Shown: positions 19,714 to 28,862, counted from the first letter of the stretch. The stretch is 64,000 bases of DNA from Arsukibacterium perlucidum DSM 18276 (GCF_000382165.1 NZ_KB907718.1:1-64000), one strand, 5' to 3'. Notes: generated from the sequence alone by a model not told the origin. Program-made: numbers and translations.

Positions 19714-19910
19714 TGAACTGGCCACTATTCTGGGCATTACTGTTTGGCTTTGGGATGATTATCGGCAATATCATGCTGGTAAAACATTCTGCCAAAATTA
19801 AAATGCCCAGCCTGAAAGATGCGAAAGAAACACATCCCAGGCCGGCCGGCAACAACGACAATGTTACTCGTCATCGCTTTGACGCTGAAAAGCCGAATAA
19901 CCCTGAATAA
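19713..19910 (+). CDS. DUF2897 family small membrane protein
   Basis: A 65-residue protein with one N-terminal transmembrane helix (about residues 5-24, FWALLFGFGMIIGNIMLV) and a polar tail. The family, DUF2897, is uncharacterised and usually sits beside dapE in Alteromonadales. Its ATG follows a GAGGACACCTG stretch that carries the ribosome site at the end of the M15 gene. Its last 47 bases overlap the end of the convergent yejK gene. Confidence 0.8.
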   Translation: MNWPLFWALLFGFGMIIGNIMLVKHSAKIKMPSLKDAKETHPRPAGNNDNVTRHRFDAEKPNNPE

Positions 19911-20907
19911 AGCGTTGCAACTGATCACGCAAGTTTGGTGGTGTGCCTTTAATAATCAACGTATCGGTGCCAACATCGTACTGCACCCGCTCACCCAGTA
20001 GTTTTTCGTCGAAACTTAGCGATAAACCTGCTCCGGCGCCATTGAATTTCACCATTTTTTTCAGCTCTTTTACTTCAACAGGAAATTGATCTGCCACTTC
20101 TAGCTGTTGTTCAGCACAATAATGCAAAAAGCCATTTTCCTGTTCAGGGTCAACTACTGCAGAAAGTTCAGCTAATACCACATCCTGACCGGCCTTAGCT
20201 CGTTCTTCACAATAATCAAATACCTGGCGCCGGGCAGAGGTTTTTTCAGCTTGCTCAAACTCTGCCGCAGCGAAATATTCTTCAACCGATGACAATACTT
20301 TTTTACTGTTCTGACGGGCGTCTGTACCTTCGGCACAACCAAGAAAATCCAGGAAAAAATCAGCCACTTTTCTACCTGCTCTGCCCCGGATAAAACTGAT
20401 GTAATTACCAGCATCAGCATTAACTTTATACTCAGTGAGATCTAAGCGGGCTGCCAATTGCATTCTGGCGATATCGAGATGGCGTGAGGTTGATAAATCG
20501 AGCTGCTCAGTCAGAGCAAAGTGATCTTTACTGCCAAGCAGACAAACTAACAAAAACTCGCTGGCCAGATAACGATAATGCCCCAGCAACAAATACCCCG
20601 TTTCTGGTAGCTGGTGAGTGCTTAACTGGGTAATCAACGCGTCGGTCATCGCTTTGGCAAAACCAAGATAGTCTGTGTCACCAGCGTGCCAGCTGGCTAA
20701 TGCCTGCGGCACCGTGGGTTCTTTATTATCAGTAAAGCTGGCATAGCCTTTTGCCGGCTTACCATTGTACGCCAGGTGCAACTGCTCCAGTAGAGGCCCT
20801 ACTGACCCGTCAGAGCCAATTAATTGCTCCCGGTAGTGAGCGCTATGTTCGCCACTTGTTGAAAGGTCGATATAGTTAATAGCTAAATGCAGTACATCCA
20901 CGGACAT
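19864..20907 (-). CDS. yejK: Nucleoid-associated protein YejK (NdpA family)
   Basis: A 347-residue member of the YejK/NdpA family of nucleoid-associated proteins (E. coli 335). Recognition rests on the N-terminal VDVLHLAINYIDLS, the GRAGRKVADFFLDFLGC segment and overall length. The AGGAAAAATT site precedes the ATG at 20907. yejL and yejM lie divergently upstream, the same trio as in E. coli. The 3' end overlaps DUF2897 by 47 bases. Confidence 0.93.
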   Translation of the reverse strand: MSVDVLHLAINYIDLSTSGEHSAHYREQLIGSDGSVGPLLEQLHLAYNGKPAKGYASFTDNKEPTVPQALASWHAGDTDYLGFAKAMTDALITQLSTHQLPETGYLLLGHYRYLASEFLLVCLLGSKDHFALTEQLDLSTSRHLDIARMQLAARLDLTEYKVNADAGNYISFIRGRAGRKVADFFLDFLGCAEGTDARQNSKKVLSSVEEYFAAAEFEQAEKTSARRQVFDYCEERAKAGQDVVLAELSAVVDPEQENGFLHYCAEQQLEVADQFPVEVKELKKMVKFNGAGAGLSLSFDEKLLGERVQYDVGTDTLIIKGTPPNLRDQLQRFIQGYSAFQRQSDDE

Positions 20908-20977
20908 AATTTTTCCTGTTTTAACTGAAATCTGATACTATTCTTTAGTTTGAAAATCATCTAAATCTGAGTGACAC

Positions 20978-21202
20978 ATGCCCATTGTATCAAAGTATTC
21001 AACCGCACAAATTGAAAATCTGGTAAATCAGTTACTGGATACCTTTCACGCTAACAATGCCACCACTGAACTTAGCTTGATGTGTTTAGGAAATGCGGTA
21101 AGTCACGTGATTAACAGCAGCGTGCCGGCAGCACAACGCGCCGCTGTTGCCAGCCATTTTAGTCAGGCATTAACTGACGCAGTCAATCATAAAAGCAACT
21201 AA
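20978..21202 (+). CDS. yejL: YejL family protein (UPF0352/DUF1414)
   Basis: A 74-residue protein of the UPF0352 family, recognised by MPIVSKYSTAQIENLV and the LMCLGNAVSHVIN core. It is a small helical dimer with no known activity. It stands between divergent yejK and downstream yejM, seven bases before the latter, which supports a yejL-yejM operon. Confidence 0.92.
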   Translation: MPIVSKYSTAQIENLVNQLLDTFHANNATTELSLMCLGNAVSHVINSSVPAAQRAAVASHFSQALTDAVNHKSN

Positions 21203-21208
21203 TCCCGA

Positions 21209-22732
21209 ATGGTAATTGAACAAAACTTATCCCTGGTAAAAAAAGTCAATCGGCTGCTCAGCTGGGGGCATTGGTTCAGCTTTTTTAATATTTTACTGGC
21301 ATTAGCGATTACCAGTGTTTATTGGTTATCTGAACCTGCACCAGAAACAGTTCTGGGTTGGCTATACCTGATTTGCTACTGGCTGGGCCATACCGCTTTT
21401 CTTTGTTTTATGTTCTTTATAATAACTATATTTCCGCTTTCATTGGTTTTCCCCTATCAAAAGCATTTGCGGGGCCTGGCTGCATTTTTAGCTACTTTTG
21501 GTATGGTAGTACTGATCTTCGATGCCTACGTCTATACCAATCTGGGTTACCACATTGGCAGTACATCCTGGGATCAGACAGTCGCACTGCTGCGTCAACA
21601 AGTTGTCACAAACTTGCGTAACTTTGTGCTAATTGTAAGCTGCGTTGCTGCGATCCTAATTGCGGTTGAGCTGACCATAGGTAATTACTGCTGGAAGAAA
21701 ATTGCCAGACTTAAACAAAGCCGGATCAGCCGGCCGCTTTTAGCTATTTTTATCGGCAGCTTTGTACTTAGCCATATTATTCACATCTATGCCGATGCCC
21801 GCTTAAAGTGGGATGTCACCAAACTGGATAACGTTTTACCTTTTTCCTACCCTGCTACCGCTAAAACGTTTCTTGCCCGGTATCAAATGGTAGATCTGGC
21901 GCAGCGGGCACAACGACAGGCAGACCGGCTCAGCATTTCAAATCCTGAACTTAATTTACGCCAGCTGCAATGTGCAAAAACTCCTGCTGAACCCGTGTTG
22001 ATAATAATTTCTGCAACATTAACAAAGCAGATCAGTGAGTTTATGCGCCAGCAGGGTTTGCGCCAGCACGATCAGCATTTTGCGCCTAACAACGACACCG
22101 AGGCTCTGTTGCAATTATTATATGGCCAGTTTTTGTTGACTGACGACAGTCAGCATCAGTTGCTGCAGCCACCCGCTTTTATCGAGCAGCTACCGCTAAA
22201 TACCATGCAAATCAGTAGCCGGACAAACGCTATTACAAGCAAACTGCCCTGGCTGGATGGCAGTCAACGGGCAGCGAAGCCAACGATAAACATCATTTTT
22301 GATGATGACCCCAGCGCTAACTGGCCCGATTATCAACAATATAATCGTATTGTGTTATTGCCTCTTACCAGCATGCAACCAAAGTTTGTATTAGCTCCTG
22401 TTAACGCAATGGTTCGCTGGCCAGAACTGACAGAGCGCCTGAAACAACAGAACTCAATGCATCTCGATCTACTGCCTACTTTACTCAGTTCTGTCGGGTG
22501 TAATCCCGAAAGTAGCTGGCTTGGCGATAATCTGCTGCAACATCACACGCTTCCCAAACTTAGTATCAGCCAGCAGGATATTGTTAGTATTCGTAAAGAT
22601 AAAATGGTGGTGCTGCGCCAGGATGGTAGCTTTGGGGTTTGGTCGGCGGGTACCTTAGTACCTCTGAACGAAAAGCTTGATACGCCTATGCTGACAGATG
22701 CCCTGAAAAGGCTGGAACCTGCAGAGCAATAG
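21209..22732 (+). CDS. yejM: YejM/PbgA-like inner membrane protein, shortened
   Basis: YejM (PbgA/LapC) senses lipopolysaccharide in the inner membrane and controls LpxC turnover through LapB/FtsH in E. coli. This 507-residue copy keeps the DUF3413 membrane part with five predicted helices (between about residues 18 and 205) followed by a periplasmic sulfatase-like domain. E. coli YejM has 586 residues, and here the periplasmic domain is some 50-80 residues shorter. The usual first strand with Asp is replaced by VLIIISATLT, so metal-dependent hydrolysis is very unlikely. It begins seven bases after yejL. The gene name is given by synteny and the membrane domain. Confidence 0.85.
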   Translation: MVIEQNLSLVKKVNRLLSWGHWFSFFNILLALAITSVYWLSEPAPETVLGWLYLICYWLGHTAFLCFMFFIITIFPLSLVFPYQKHLRGLAAFLATFGMVVLIFDAYVYTNLGYHIGSTSWDQTVALLRQQVVTNLRNFVLIVSCVAAILIAVELTIGNYCWKKIARLKQSRISRPLLAIFIGSFVLSHIIHIYADARLKWDVTKLDNVLPFSYPATAKTFLARYQMVDLAQRAQRQADRLSISNPELNLRQLQCAKTPAEPVLIIISATLTKQISEFMRQQGLRQHDQHFAPNNDTEALLQLLYGQFLLTDDSQHQLLQPPAFIEQLPLNTMQISSRTNAITSKLPWLDGSQRAAKPTINIIFDDDPSANWPDYQQYNRIVLLPLTSMQPKFVLAPVNAMVRWPELTERLKQQNSMHLDLLPTLLSSVGCNPESSWLGDNLLQHHTLPKLSISQQDIVSIRKDKMVVLRQDGSFGVWSAGTLVPLNEKLDTPMLTDALKRLEPAEQ

Positions 22733-22738
22733 TACGCC

Positions 22739-23029
22739 CTACTGCAGGGTCTTAGTGACTCTAAGCTTTGGCCTTTTTCCTGCAAGTTCCAGTTCTGCCA
22801 GATGAAAGAGATTGGTATAAACAATTGGCGGCACCGGCTCATTAAAGCGCTCAAGAAAGGCAATTTGCGCATCCTTAACTAACTGCTGATAAAGCTGGTC
22901 GTACTGGCTGTAGCCATCATATGAATATGGCTCATCCAGTTCTGCCAAACCTACCTCTCGCTGCTTACGCATATACCAGTTAAGTAAAAACTCATACTGT
23001 TTAATATCCAGCCACTGCCGACAATCCAT
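22739..23029 (-). CDS. Hypothetical protein, 96 residues
   Basis: I do not recognise this family. The 96-residue protein is acidic to neutral and rich in Tyr and Leu (for example DEPYSYDGYSQYDQLYQQL), with no signal peptide or membrane helix and a likely helical fold. It converges on yejM with a six-base gap. AAGG lies about 11 bases upstream of the ATG, rather far. Codon use looks like the neighbours and the frame is open throughout, so it is probably real. Confidence 0.65.
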   Translation of the reverse strand: MDCRQWLDIKQYEFLLNWYMRKQREVGLAELDEPYSYDGYSQYDQLYQQLVKDAQIAFLERFNEPVPPIVYTNLFHLAELELAGKRPKLRVTKTLQ

Positions 23030-23205
23030 CTATTTAACGACCTTAAGAGTTGGGGTTACTTATTGCTATCTTATTATTTACGTCACAACCGGTAAACTGG
23101 TTCTGACTGATAGTATAGCGCATGCAGGCTATGGTAAATAAGCTCTGCAGCCTGGCGTAAAAGCAGTTACAATACGCCATTAACAGCAATAAAGTTGGAA
23201 TAGTA

Positions 23206-24039
23206 ATGATTGCACTGGGCACCCTGAATACCTTAACCGTAAAAAAGCAGGTTAAATTTGGTTTTTACCTCGACGGATTAAGTTGGGGAGAAATATTGTT
23301 GCCCAATAACGTGGCGCCGGCAGGTCTGGAAATTGGTCAGGAACTGCAGGTTTTTCTTTATCTCGATTCAGAAGATCAACTTATTGCGACCACTGAAAAA
23401 CCGGCGATAATGGTAAGCCAGGTGGCAATGTTACCGGTAGTTGCGGTAACAAAAGTTGGTGCCTTTTTAAACTGGGGCTTGAAAAAAGATTTACTGGTAC
23501 CCTTTAGTGAGCAACAAATCCCGTTAAAAGAAGGCCAGAGATATCTGGTTCATTGTTATGTTGACCTAAGCAACCGGATCGTCGCTTCAACGAAATTAGA
23601 CCGTCACCTGCATAAAACAGAGCCGCGCTACAACACTGGAGATAAGGTAGATATTATCATCAGCGAGCAAACTGACATTGGTTATAAGGCCGTGGTAAAC
23701 CATGAGCACTGGGGTGTACTTTACAAGAATGAAGTATTCAAACCCTTACGTCGTGGTGACAAGCTCAGCGCTTACATTGTTAAAGTACGGGATGACGGTA
23801 AAATAGATCTGCGCTTAACGGCCGCTACCTATAAACAGGCGCTAGAACTTACCGAGCAGGTCTTAACTAAATTAAAGCAAAATGGCGGTAAGCTGGCATT
23901 AACCGATAAAAGCTCCCCTGAACTCATCTATGAAGCATTCGGGGTAAGCAAAAAGGCTTACAAACAAGCCATTGGTACCCTTTATAAAGATAAAAAAATC
24001 GTCATCTTAGACGCAGGCATCATGTTAGTTGGCAGCTAA
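23206..24039 (+). CDS. cvfB: CvfB family S1-domain RNA-binding protein
   Basis: A 277-residue protein of the CvfB/YitL family: three S1-like RNA-binding domains and a C-terminal winged helix. The visible parts are an S1 repeat with KKQVKFGFYLDGLSWGEILLP (residues about 10-60), a second with VTKVGAFLNWGLKKDLLVPFSEQ (about 85-125), and the C-terminal YEAFGVSKKAYKQAIGTLYK. CvfB affects virulence factor expression in Staphylococcus; its role in gammaproteobacteria is not defined. GGAATA precedes the ATG. The next gene begins inside its last codons. Confidence 0.9.
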   Translation: MIALGTLNTLTVKKQVKFGFYLDGLSWGEILLPNNVAPAGLEIGQELQVFLYLDSEDQLIATTEKPAIMVSQVAMLPVVAVTKVGAFLNWGLKKDLLVPFSEQQIPLKEGQRYLVHCYVDLSNRIVASTKLDRHLHKTEPRYNTGDKVDIIISEQTDIGYKAVVNHEHWGVLYKNEVFKPLRRGDKLSAYIVKVRDDGKIDLRLTAATYKQALELTEQVLTKLKQNGGKLALTDKSSPELIYEAFGVSKKAYKQAIGTLYKDKKIVILDAGIMLVGS

Positions 24040-25123
24040 ACTCCCTACCAGCGACAGGTTGTCCAGAATACAGCCCGCTATTAACTGGCTGCTCGACGTA
24101 TTTCAACGCCACTCCGGCTTGATGGCTGTTTTGGCATTTGTGTCTGGTATTGCCAGTTATGTACTTGTTGATCGTAAAGAATCAATAGCCCAGTTTATTG
24201 CAGCCTTTATGTTGGTCAGCTGGGTGTTACTGGTCGCGGATAATTGGTTAAGAGCCAGTCTGGAACGCAGGCTTGGCTGGAACGTATCGCCTATAGTTAT
24301 TCGGTTTCTGACACAGCTGGTGCATCAGGAAAGTTTATTTTTTGCTTTACCATTTTTTCTGGCCGTTACCAGCTGGGACCACGGTCAGGCCTTATTTACC
24401 AGTCTGTTGTTGGTTTGTGCGTTAGTCTCGATTATCGACCCACTTTATTACAAGCATCTGGCTACCCGCTACGCCCTCTTTGTAGCATTTCATACCCTGG
24501 CATTGTTTGTTGTAATGCTGGTGGTGTTGCCACTGTTGCTGCAACTGACTACCCAACAAAGCCTAATCGCAGCAATTGCCGCTGCTCTGGTATTCAGCTT
24601 GCCAAGTATGGTTCGGGTGTTACCTCCGGGTCACTGGTGGCGCTTGCCTATGTTGGTAGGAATGCTCTGTCTTATGGCATTTACTTTGTGGCAATTACGA
24701 AGCTGGGTGCCCCCTGCGGGCATCAGGCTTACTGATATTGCAATCTCTTATCAGGTTGATATTGAACAACGTAGCGCTGGCACCAACATTACTGAACTTA
24801 ATGTGGCGGATTTGCAACAGGGACTCTACGCCTGGACGGCAGTCCGGGCACCAAGGGGCCTTAGAGAACAAATTCATCATGTGTGGCTACTTAATGGCAA
24901 GGAAGTTGACCGTATTGTGCTGGATATTCGTGGTGGCCGCGAAGCGGGCTACCGGGCATGGAGTCACAAACTGATTTTTCCACCCTATCCTGCTGGCAAC
25001 TGGCAACTTCAGGTAGTAACAGAATCCGGCCGTTTAATTGGGCTGACACGCTTTAAAGTAACCCGAAGTAGTGAGATAAGTAAAAGTAGTGAGATAAGTA
25101 AAAGTAGTGAGATAAGTAAATAG
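24029..25123 (+). CDS. DUF5924/DUF2914 membrane protein with C-terminal SSEISK repeat
   Basis: A 364-residue protein with about seven N-terminal transmembrane helices (residues about 30-225, DUF5924) and a periplasmic C-terminal domain of the DUF2914 type (HHVWLLNGKEVDRIVLDI through WQLQVVTESGRLIG). The role is unknown. The frame starts at a TTG (24029) that overlaps cvfB by 11 bases; a start further in, such as the TTG at about 24059, cannot be excluded. The coding end carries three exact 18-bp repeats that add the peptide SSEISK three times after FKVTR. Confidence 0.8.
   Translation: MAAKLPTSDRLSRIQPAINWLLDVFQRHSGLMAVLAFVSGIASYVLVDRKESIAQFIAAFMLVSWVLLVADNWLRASLERRLGWNVSPIVIRFLTQLVHQESLFFALPFFLAVTSWDHGQALFTSLLLVCALVSIIDPLYYKHLATRYALFVAFHTLALFVVMLVVLPLLLQLTTQQSLIAAIAAALVFSLPSMVRVLPPGHWWRLPMLVGMLCLMAFTLWQLRSWVPPAGIRLTDIAISYQVDIEQRSAGTNITELNVADLQQGLYAWTAVRAPRGLREQIHHVWLLNGKEVDRIVLDIRGGREAGYRAWSHKLIFPPYPAGNWQLQVVTESGRLIGLTRFKVTRSSEISKSSEISKSSEISK
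25067..25120 (+). repeat. Three exact 18-bp tandem repeats
   Basis: The unit AGTAGTGAGATAAGTAAA occurs at 25067-25084, 25085-25102 and 25103-25120 without mismatch, followed at once by TAG. Each unit encodes Ser-Ser-Glu-Ile-Ser-Lys in frame. The unit length is a multiple of three, so copy-number change would only lengthen or shorten the tail. Confidence 0.98.
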
Positions 25124-25130
25124 GATAAAA

Positions 25131-25155
25131 TAGAAAAGGGCCTTACGGCCCTATA
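25131..25155 (-). terminator. Terminator after csbD-like gene
   Basis: On the minus strand a GGGCC-GTAA-GGCCC hairpin is followed by TTTTCTATTTT. It lies 10-35 bases past the csbD stop. The plus strand side has an A-rich run before the stem and a poor T-tract, but may also help stop the DUF5924 transcript. Confidence 0.75.
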
Positions 25156-25165
25156 AATCAAAATA

Positions 25166-25357
25166 TTAATCCTGTAGTCGATTAAATTCCTGCTCAGCCT
25201 TTTCGCGGCTCATACCATAACGTTCCTGCATTTTACCGCAGAACTTTTCGAAACTGCCGTCCACCTGTTGGATGTCATCATCAGTTAACTTGCCCCATTT
25301 TTCTTTAACAGAGCCTTTCATCTGACGCCATTTGCCTTCTGCAATATCACTATTCAT
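25166..25357 (-). CDS. CsbD family stress-response protein
   Basis: A 63-residue protein of the CsbD family. Its signature is WRQMKGSVKEKWGKLTDDD, followed by GKMQERYGMSREKAEQEF. CsbD proteins are small, highly hydrophilic and induced in general stress in many bacteria; the biochemical role is not known. The start at 25357 has GGAG seven bases upstream; two earlier in-frame Met codons lack good spacing. Confidence 0.9.
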   Translation of the reverse strand: MNSDIAEGKWRQMKGSVKEKWGKLTDDDIQQVDGSFEKFCGKMQERYGMSREKAEQEFNRLQD

Positions 25358-25606
25358 AATCATTCTCCGTTGCATTAGTTAATAAAAGACTTGCCACAGT
25401 TGCAGCGCTAACGTCTGAACAGCGGCAACAACTTAATAATCGTTGCAATGGCTATACCAAATGACTATGAAACTCTAACCTTTTGACTTATTTAGAAAAA
25501 AGATGAGCCGCATTGCGCGGCATTAACTCATATTTAACAAAATGCAGAATATTTTACCGACCAGTATGAAAAAAATGCACGTTTGTACCCGCCGCTATAA
25601 TATTAG

Positions 25607-26851
25607 CTAATAAACATTACGATTATCTGGTTTAGAAAGTACCATATGAACCGCACTGGTTGCCCGCTCCATAAAGCCCCCCTCGCAATAACATAAGTAA
25701 AAATGCCATAGCCGGATAAAATTATCGTCATAACCCAACTGATGAACTGCGTCACGCTGATGCATAAAGTTATCACACCATAACTTCAGAGTTTTAGCGT
25801 AATCAAAACCAATATCCTGCACCTGACGGATCACCAAATCTGTTTTGCGGCTGACAGCCGTTGCCATCCTGCTGATTGAAGGTAAACAACCACCCGGGAA
25901 GACATAACGCTTGATAAAATCAACTTCCCGCACATATTGCTGATAACGTTGGTCAACTATTGTAATTGCCTGTAGAACCATCAGGCCATCAGGCTTTAGT
26001 AAATTGGCGCATTTTTGAAAATATTCATCAAGATAATTATCGCCAACCGCTTCTATCATCTCAATAGAGACTAATTTATCGTACTGACCGGTTAAATCAC
26101 GGTAGTCTTCAAACAACAATGTTATATGGTCCTGCAGGCCTAAAGCTTCTACTTTTGCTTTAGCATAAGCCAGCTGTTCAGCTGAAATAGTGGTAGTCGT
26201 TACTTTACAACCATAATTCTGAGCGGCATAAATTGCCATCCCTCCCCAGCCAGTGCCAATCTCAACCAGGTGATCACCGGGTTTTAGCTGCAATTTGTCA
26301 CAGATTTGCTTCAGCTTATGTTGTTGTGCTGCTGCCAAATCAGCTGTTTCAGATGGAAATACCGCACTGGAGTACATCATACTGTCGTCTAAAAACAGTT
26401 GGTACATTTCGTTGCCAAGATCGTAGTGAGCGGCGATATTCTTTTTAGCCTGAGCTTTGGAATTACTGTTACGCCAGTTCAACGCTTTCAGAAATGGCCT
26501 GCTAAGCCTGGCCCAGGTTGAGTCCATTTTATCGAGCAGCGGTAAATTGCGACCAAAAATGCGTACCAAAGCAGTTAAGTTGTCACAGCGCCAATAACCT
26601 TCGATGTAAGCTTCACCGCCACCGACAGACCCGGCCAGCACCAGTTTTTGATAAAAACCGGGATCTAGCACGGTAAGGGTAACTTTTAAATCACTACCCG
26701 CCTCTCCCAACTGGAATCGTTGTTCCCCTTCAATCAGGGTGATATCTCCCTGTTTAAGTTGCCCTAAAAATGTCAGGGTAAATTTCCGGCAAAGCCGGTC
26801 AAACCAACCCAAATTAGCAAAAACCGCCTGATCGGTAAGCGATAAAGTCAT
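25607..26851 (-). CDS. cfa: Cyclopropane-fatty-acyl-phospholipid synthase
   Basis: A 414-residue S-adenosylmethionine-dependent enzyme that methylenates cis double bonds of membrane phospholipid chains. The SAM motif VEIGTGWGGMAIYAA, the MMYSSAVF substrate segment and the conserved YCEGGFMER C-terminus are all present. The ATG at 26851 lies two bases after the DUF1365 stop, with AGGGA upstream. An upstream in-frame start would run into that gene. It is the last gene of the photolyase operon. Cyclopropanation protects against acid and oxidative or light stress, which fits the operon. Confidence 0.94.
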   Translation of the reverse strand: MTLSLTDQAVFANLGWFDRLCRKFTLTFLGQLKQGDITLIEGEQRFQLGEAGSDLKVTLTVLDPGFYQKLVLAGSVGGGEAYIEGYWRCDNLTALVRIFGRNLPLLDKMDSTWARLSRPFLKALNWRNSNSKAQAKKNIAAHYDLGNEMYQLFLDDSMMYSSAVFPSETADLAAAQQHKLKQICDKLQLKPGDHLVEIGTGWGGMAIYAAQNYGCKVTTTTISAEQLAYAKAKVEALGLQDHITLLFEDYRDLTGQYDKLVSIEMIEAVGDNYLDEYFQKCANLLKPDGLMVLQAITIVDQRYQQYVREVDFIKRYVFPGGCLPSISRMATAVSRKTDLVIRQVQDIGFDYAKTLKLWCDNFMHQRDAVHQLGYDDNFIRLWHFYLCYCEGGFMERATSAVHMVLSKPDNRNVY

Positions 26852-26853
26852 AA

Positions 26854-27606
26854 CTACTGTTCCCTGGATTTTGGATGTTGATGCAGCGGCACACCCTTTA
26901 AATAAAGTTTTAATGCCTGCCAGTAAATGCGCCACATTACCTGTACGTTTTGCCATGGATGGCGGATCAGGATCCGCCGCCGGTTAGCCCTGGTCAGGCT
27001 GAACCGTTTTAGTCTGATCCAGGCACTGAATACGGCCTGTTGATCTTTAAAGTTAGTTATACTGCAGAAGAGTTCTTGCGCCGGAGCTGGTATTTGCCAG
27101 CGATACTCCATTTCTATCGGGTTAAATGGCGACACATGGAATGCTTTATCGTGCTGATAAAAACCTGGTTGGTCATTATCAGCATTAATTGTCTGTAAGT
27201 AGTAATGGCGCTCATTCCATGGTGTATTGCTGACTTCCGCCAATAAATAACAAAAATCGGCGTTTAGGTCATAACAGTAGTAAAGTGTAATCGGGCTAAA
27301 ATAATAACCCCAATTTGCCAGAGGCGTCAGCAGGTAAACCTTAGCAACAGCTTTGTCACCACCCAACTCACACACTTTATCTTTTACAGCCTGTAATAAT
27401 TGCTCATTGCCCGCCAGGTAGTCACGGCGCCGATAGCTCAGGGCACCAAACGTCTCGTGCTTAATTCCAACCAACGATAAACTTGCTGGTGTTAATGCCT
27501 CACAATCAAGCCAATAAGCATTCAATGAGTAATCAAAACCATGCTGTTTTGGTACAAAACGTTTATGGCCTACTTCACCGCAATATACCGCATGTCCGCC
27601 TTGCAT
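26854..27606 (-). CDS. DUF1365 family protein
   Basis: A 250-residue DUF1365 protein, found almost always between an FAD oxidoreductase and a cyclopropane fatty acid synthase. Landmarks are HAVYCGEVGHKRFVPKQHGF, YYFSPITLYYCYD and NPIEMEYRW. The activity is unknown; context suggests fatty acid or lipid modification. Its start overlaps the FAD gene stop by one base (TAATG). Confidence 0.9.
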   Translation of the reverse strand: MQGGHAVYCGEVGHKRFVPKQHGFDYSLNAYWLDCEALTPASLSLVGIKHETFGALSYRRRDYLAGNEQLLQAVKDKVCELGGDKAVAKVYLLTPLANWGYYFSPITLYYCYDLNADFCYLLAEVSNTPWNERHYYLQTINADNDQPGFYQHDKAFHVSPFNPIEMEYRWQIPAPAQELFCSITNFKDQQAVFSAWIRLKRFSLTRANRRRILIRHPWQNVQVMWRIYWQALKLYLKGVPLHQHPKSREQ

Positions 27607-28862
27607 TAATAATTGATCCCAAACATTGCCGCAATATCCACGGCACTTCTGGCACCGTCTTCATGAAAACCATTATACCAGTAGGCACCACAGAAATAAG
27701 TATGATTATGTCCGTTTATAACACTACGTTTTTGCTGAGCAGCCATCGTCATCATGTTGTACACCGGATGGGCATATTGATATGTTCCAAGAATTTTCTC
27801 TTTGGTAATGGCAGCCGTATTATTTAAAGTAACACAAAAGGTAACAGGAGCATCCAGCCGCTGTAATATATTCATATTGTAGGTTAAGGTGGCGCGACTG
27901 CGCTCCGTCGCATCCAGATTGTAATTCCATGATGCCCAGGCAGCACGACGTTTAGGCAGCAATCCGGTGTCAGTATGCAACACTACTTCATTCTGTTGGT
28001 AAGCAATAGCCCCCAGTACCGACTGCTCATCAGCTGTTGCGTTGTGACCGAGCAAAGCTAATGCCTGATCGCTATGACAGGCAAATATAACTTTATCAAA
28101 TTGCTCACTCTCACCATTCGCGAAATGCAGCGTAACCCCCTGCTCATCACGGCTGACTGACAAGATGTTTTGCGACAATCTGAGGTTAGCGGTGCCAAGT
28201 TTGTTTAAAAGCGCGTCAACATAGCGCTTAGAACCGCCTTTTATTACAGCCCACTGTGGCCTGTCTGCTATATTAAGCAGGCCGTGGTTATTAAAAAAGC
28301 GCAGGAAAAAACGGACGGGGAAAGATGGCATCTCAGTTAGACCGGCAGACCAGATAGCCGCCCCCATCGGTAATAAATAGTTGTCACGCATGCCATTACC
28401 AAACTTATACTTGCGTAAAAACTCACCCAATTTTAAATCCAGATCAGGGTGTTCTGCAGCGACTAATTGTTTGCCTAATTTATTGAAACGAACGATATCA
28501 GCTAACATTCGCCAGAATGAAGGTCGCAGGATATTACGTTTCTGAGCAAATAAACTGGCAAAGGTATTGCCGTTATATTCCAGATCCTGCTGTGAGTTTT
28601 TCACCGAAAAACTCATCTCTGTATCCAGTTTTTCCACTGCCAAATCAGCAATAAACTTATTAAATACCGGATAAGTCCAGTTATTGAACACAATAAAACC
28701 GGTATCGATCGCGTACGTCACGCCTGCCACTTCAACATCAATAGTAGCAGTGTGCCCGCCCAGATAATCATTTGCTTCGAACAGGGTTACTTCATGTTCC
28801 TGCTGTAATAAATACCAGCTGAGCATGCCTGAAATGCCCCCGCCAATTACTGCTATACGCAT
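27606..28862 (-). CDS. FAD-dependent oxidoreductase (amine oxidase family)
   Basis: A 418-residue flavoprotein with an N-terminal dinucleotide-binding motif GGGISG (residues 7-12) followed by VTLFEANDYLGGHT, the typical FAD-binding Rossmann pattern of amine-oxidase-like enzymes. It lacks a signal peptide. This type travels with DUF1365 and cfa genes and is thought to act on fatty acyl chains; the precise reaction is unproven. It follows the SnoaL-like gene by 14 bases. Confidence 0.9.
   Translation of the reverse strand: MRIAVIGGGISGMLSWYLLQQEHEVTLFEANDYLGGHTATIDVEVAGVTYAIDTGFIVFNNWTYPVFNKFIADLAVEKLDTEMSFSVKNSQQDLEYNGNTFASLFAQKRNILRPSFWRMLADIVRFNKLGKQLVAAEHPDLDLKLGEFLRKYKFGNGMRDNYLLPMGAAIWSAGLTEMPSFPVRFFLRFFNNHGLLNIADRPQWAVIKGGSKRYVDALLNKLGTANLRLSQNILSVSRDEQGVTLHFANGESEQFDKVIFACHSDQALALLGHNATADEQSVLGAIAYQQNEVVLHTDTGLLPKRRAAWASWNYNLDATERSRATLTYNMNILQRLDAPVTFCVTLNNTAAITKEKILGTYQYAHPVYNMMTMAAQQKRSVINGHNHTYFCGAYWYNGFHEDGARSAVDIAAMFGINY

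Noticed and set aside
24244-24735. A 163-codon frame inside the DUF5924 gene
   Set aside because: It is in another frame of a conserved membrane protein and has no family pattern; a shadow.
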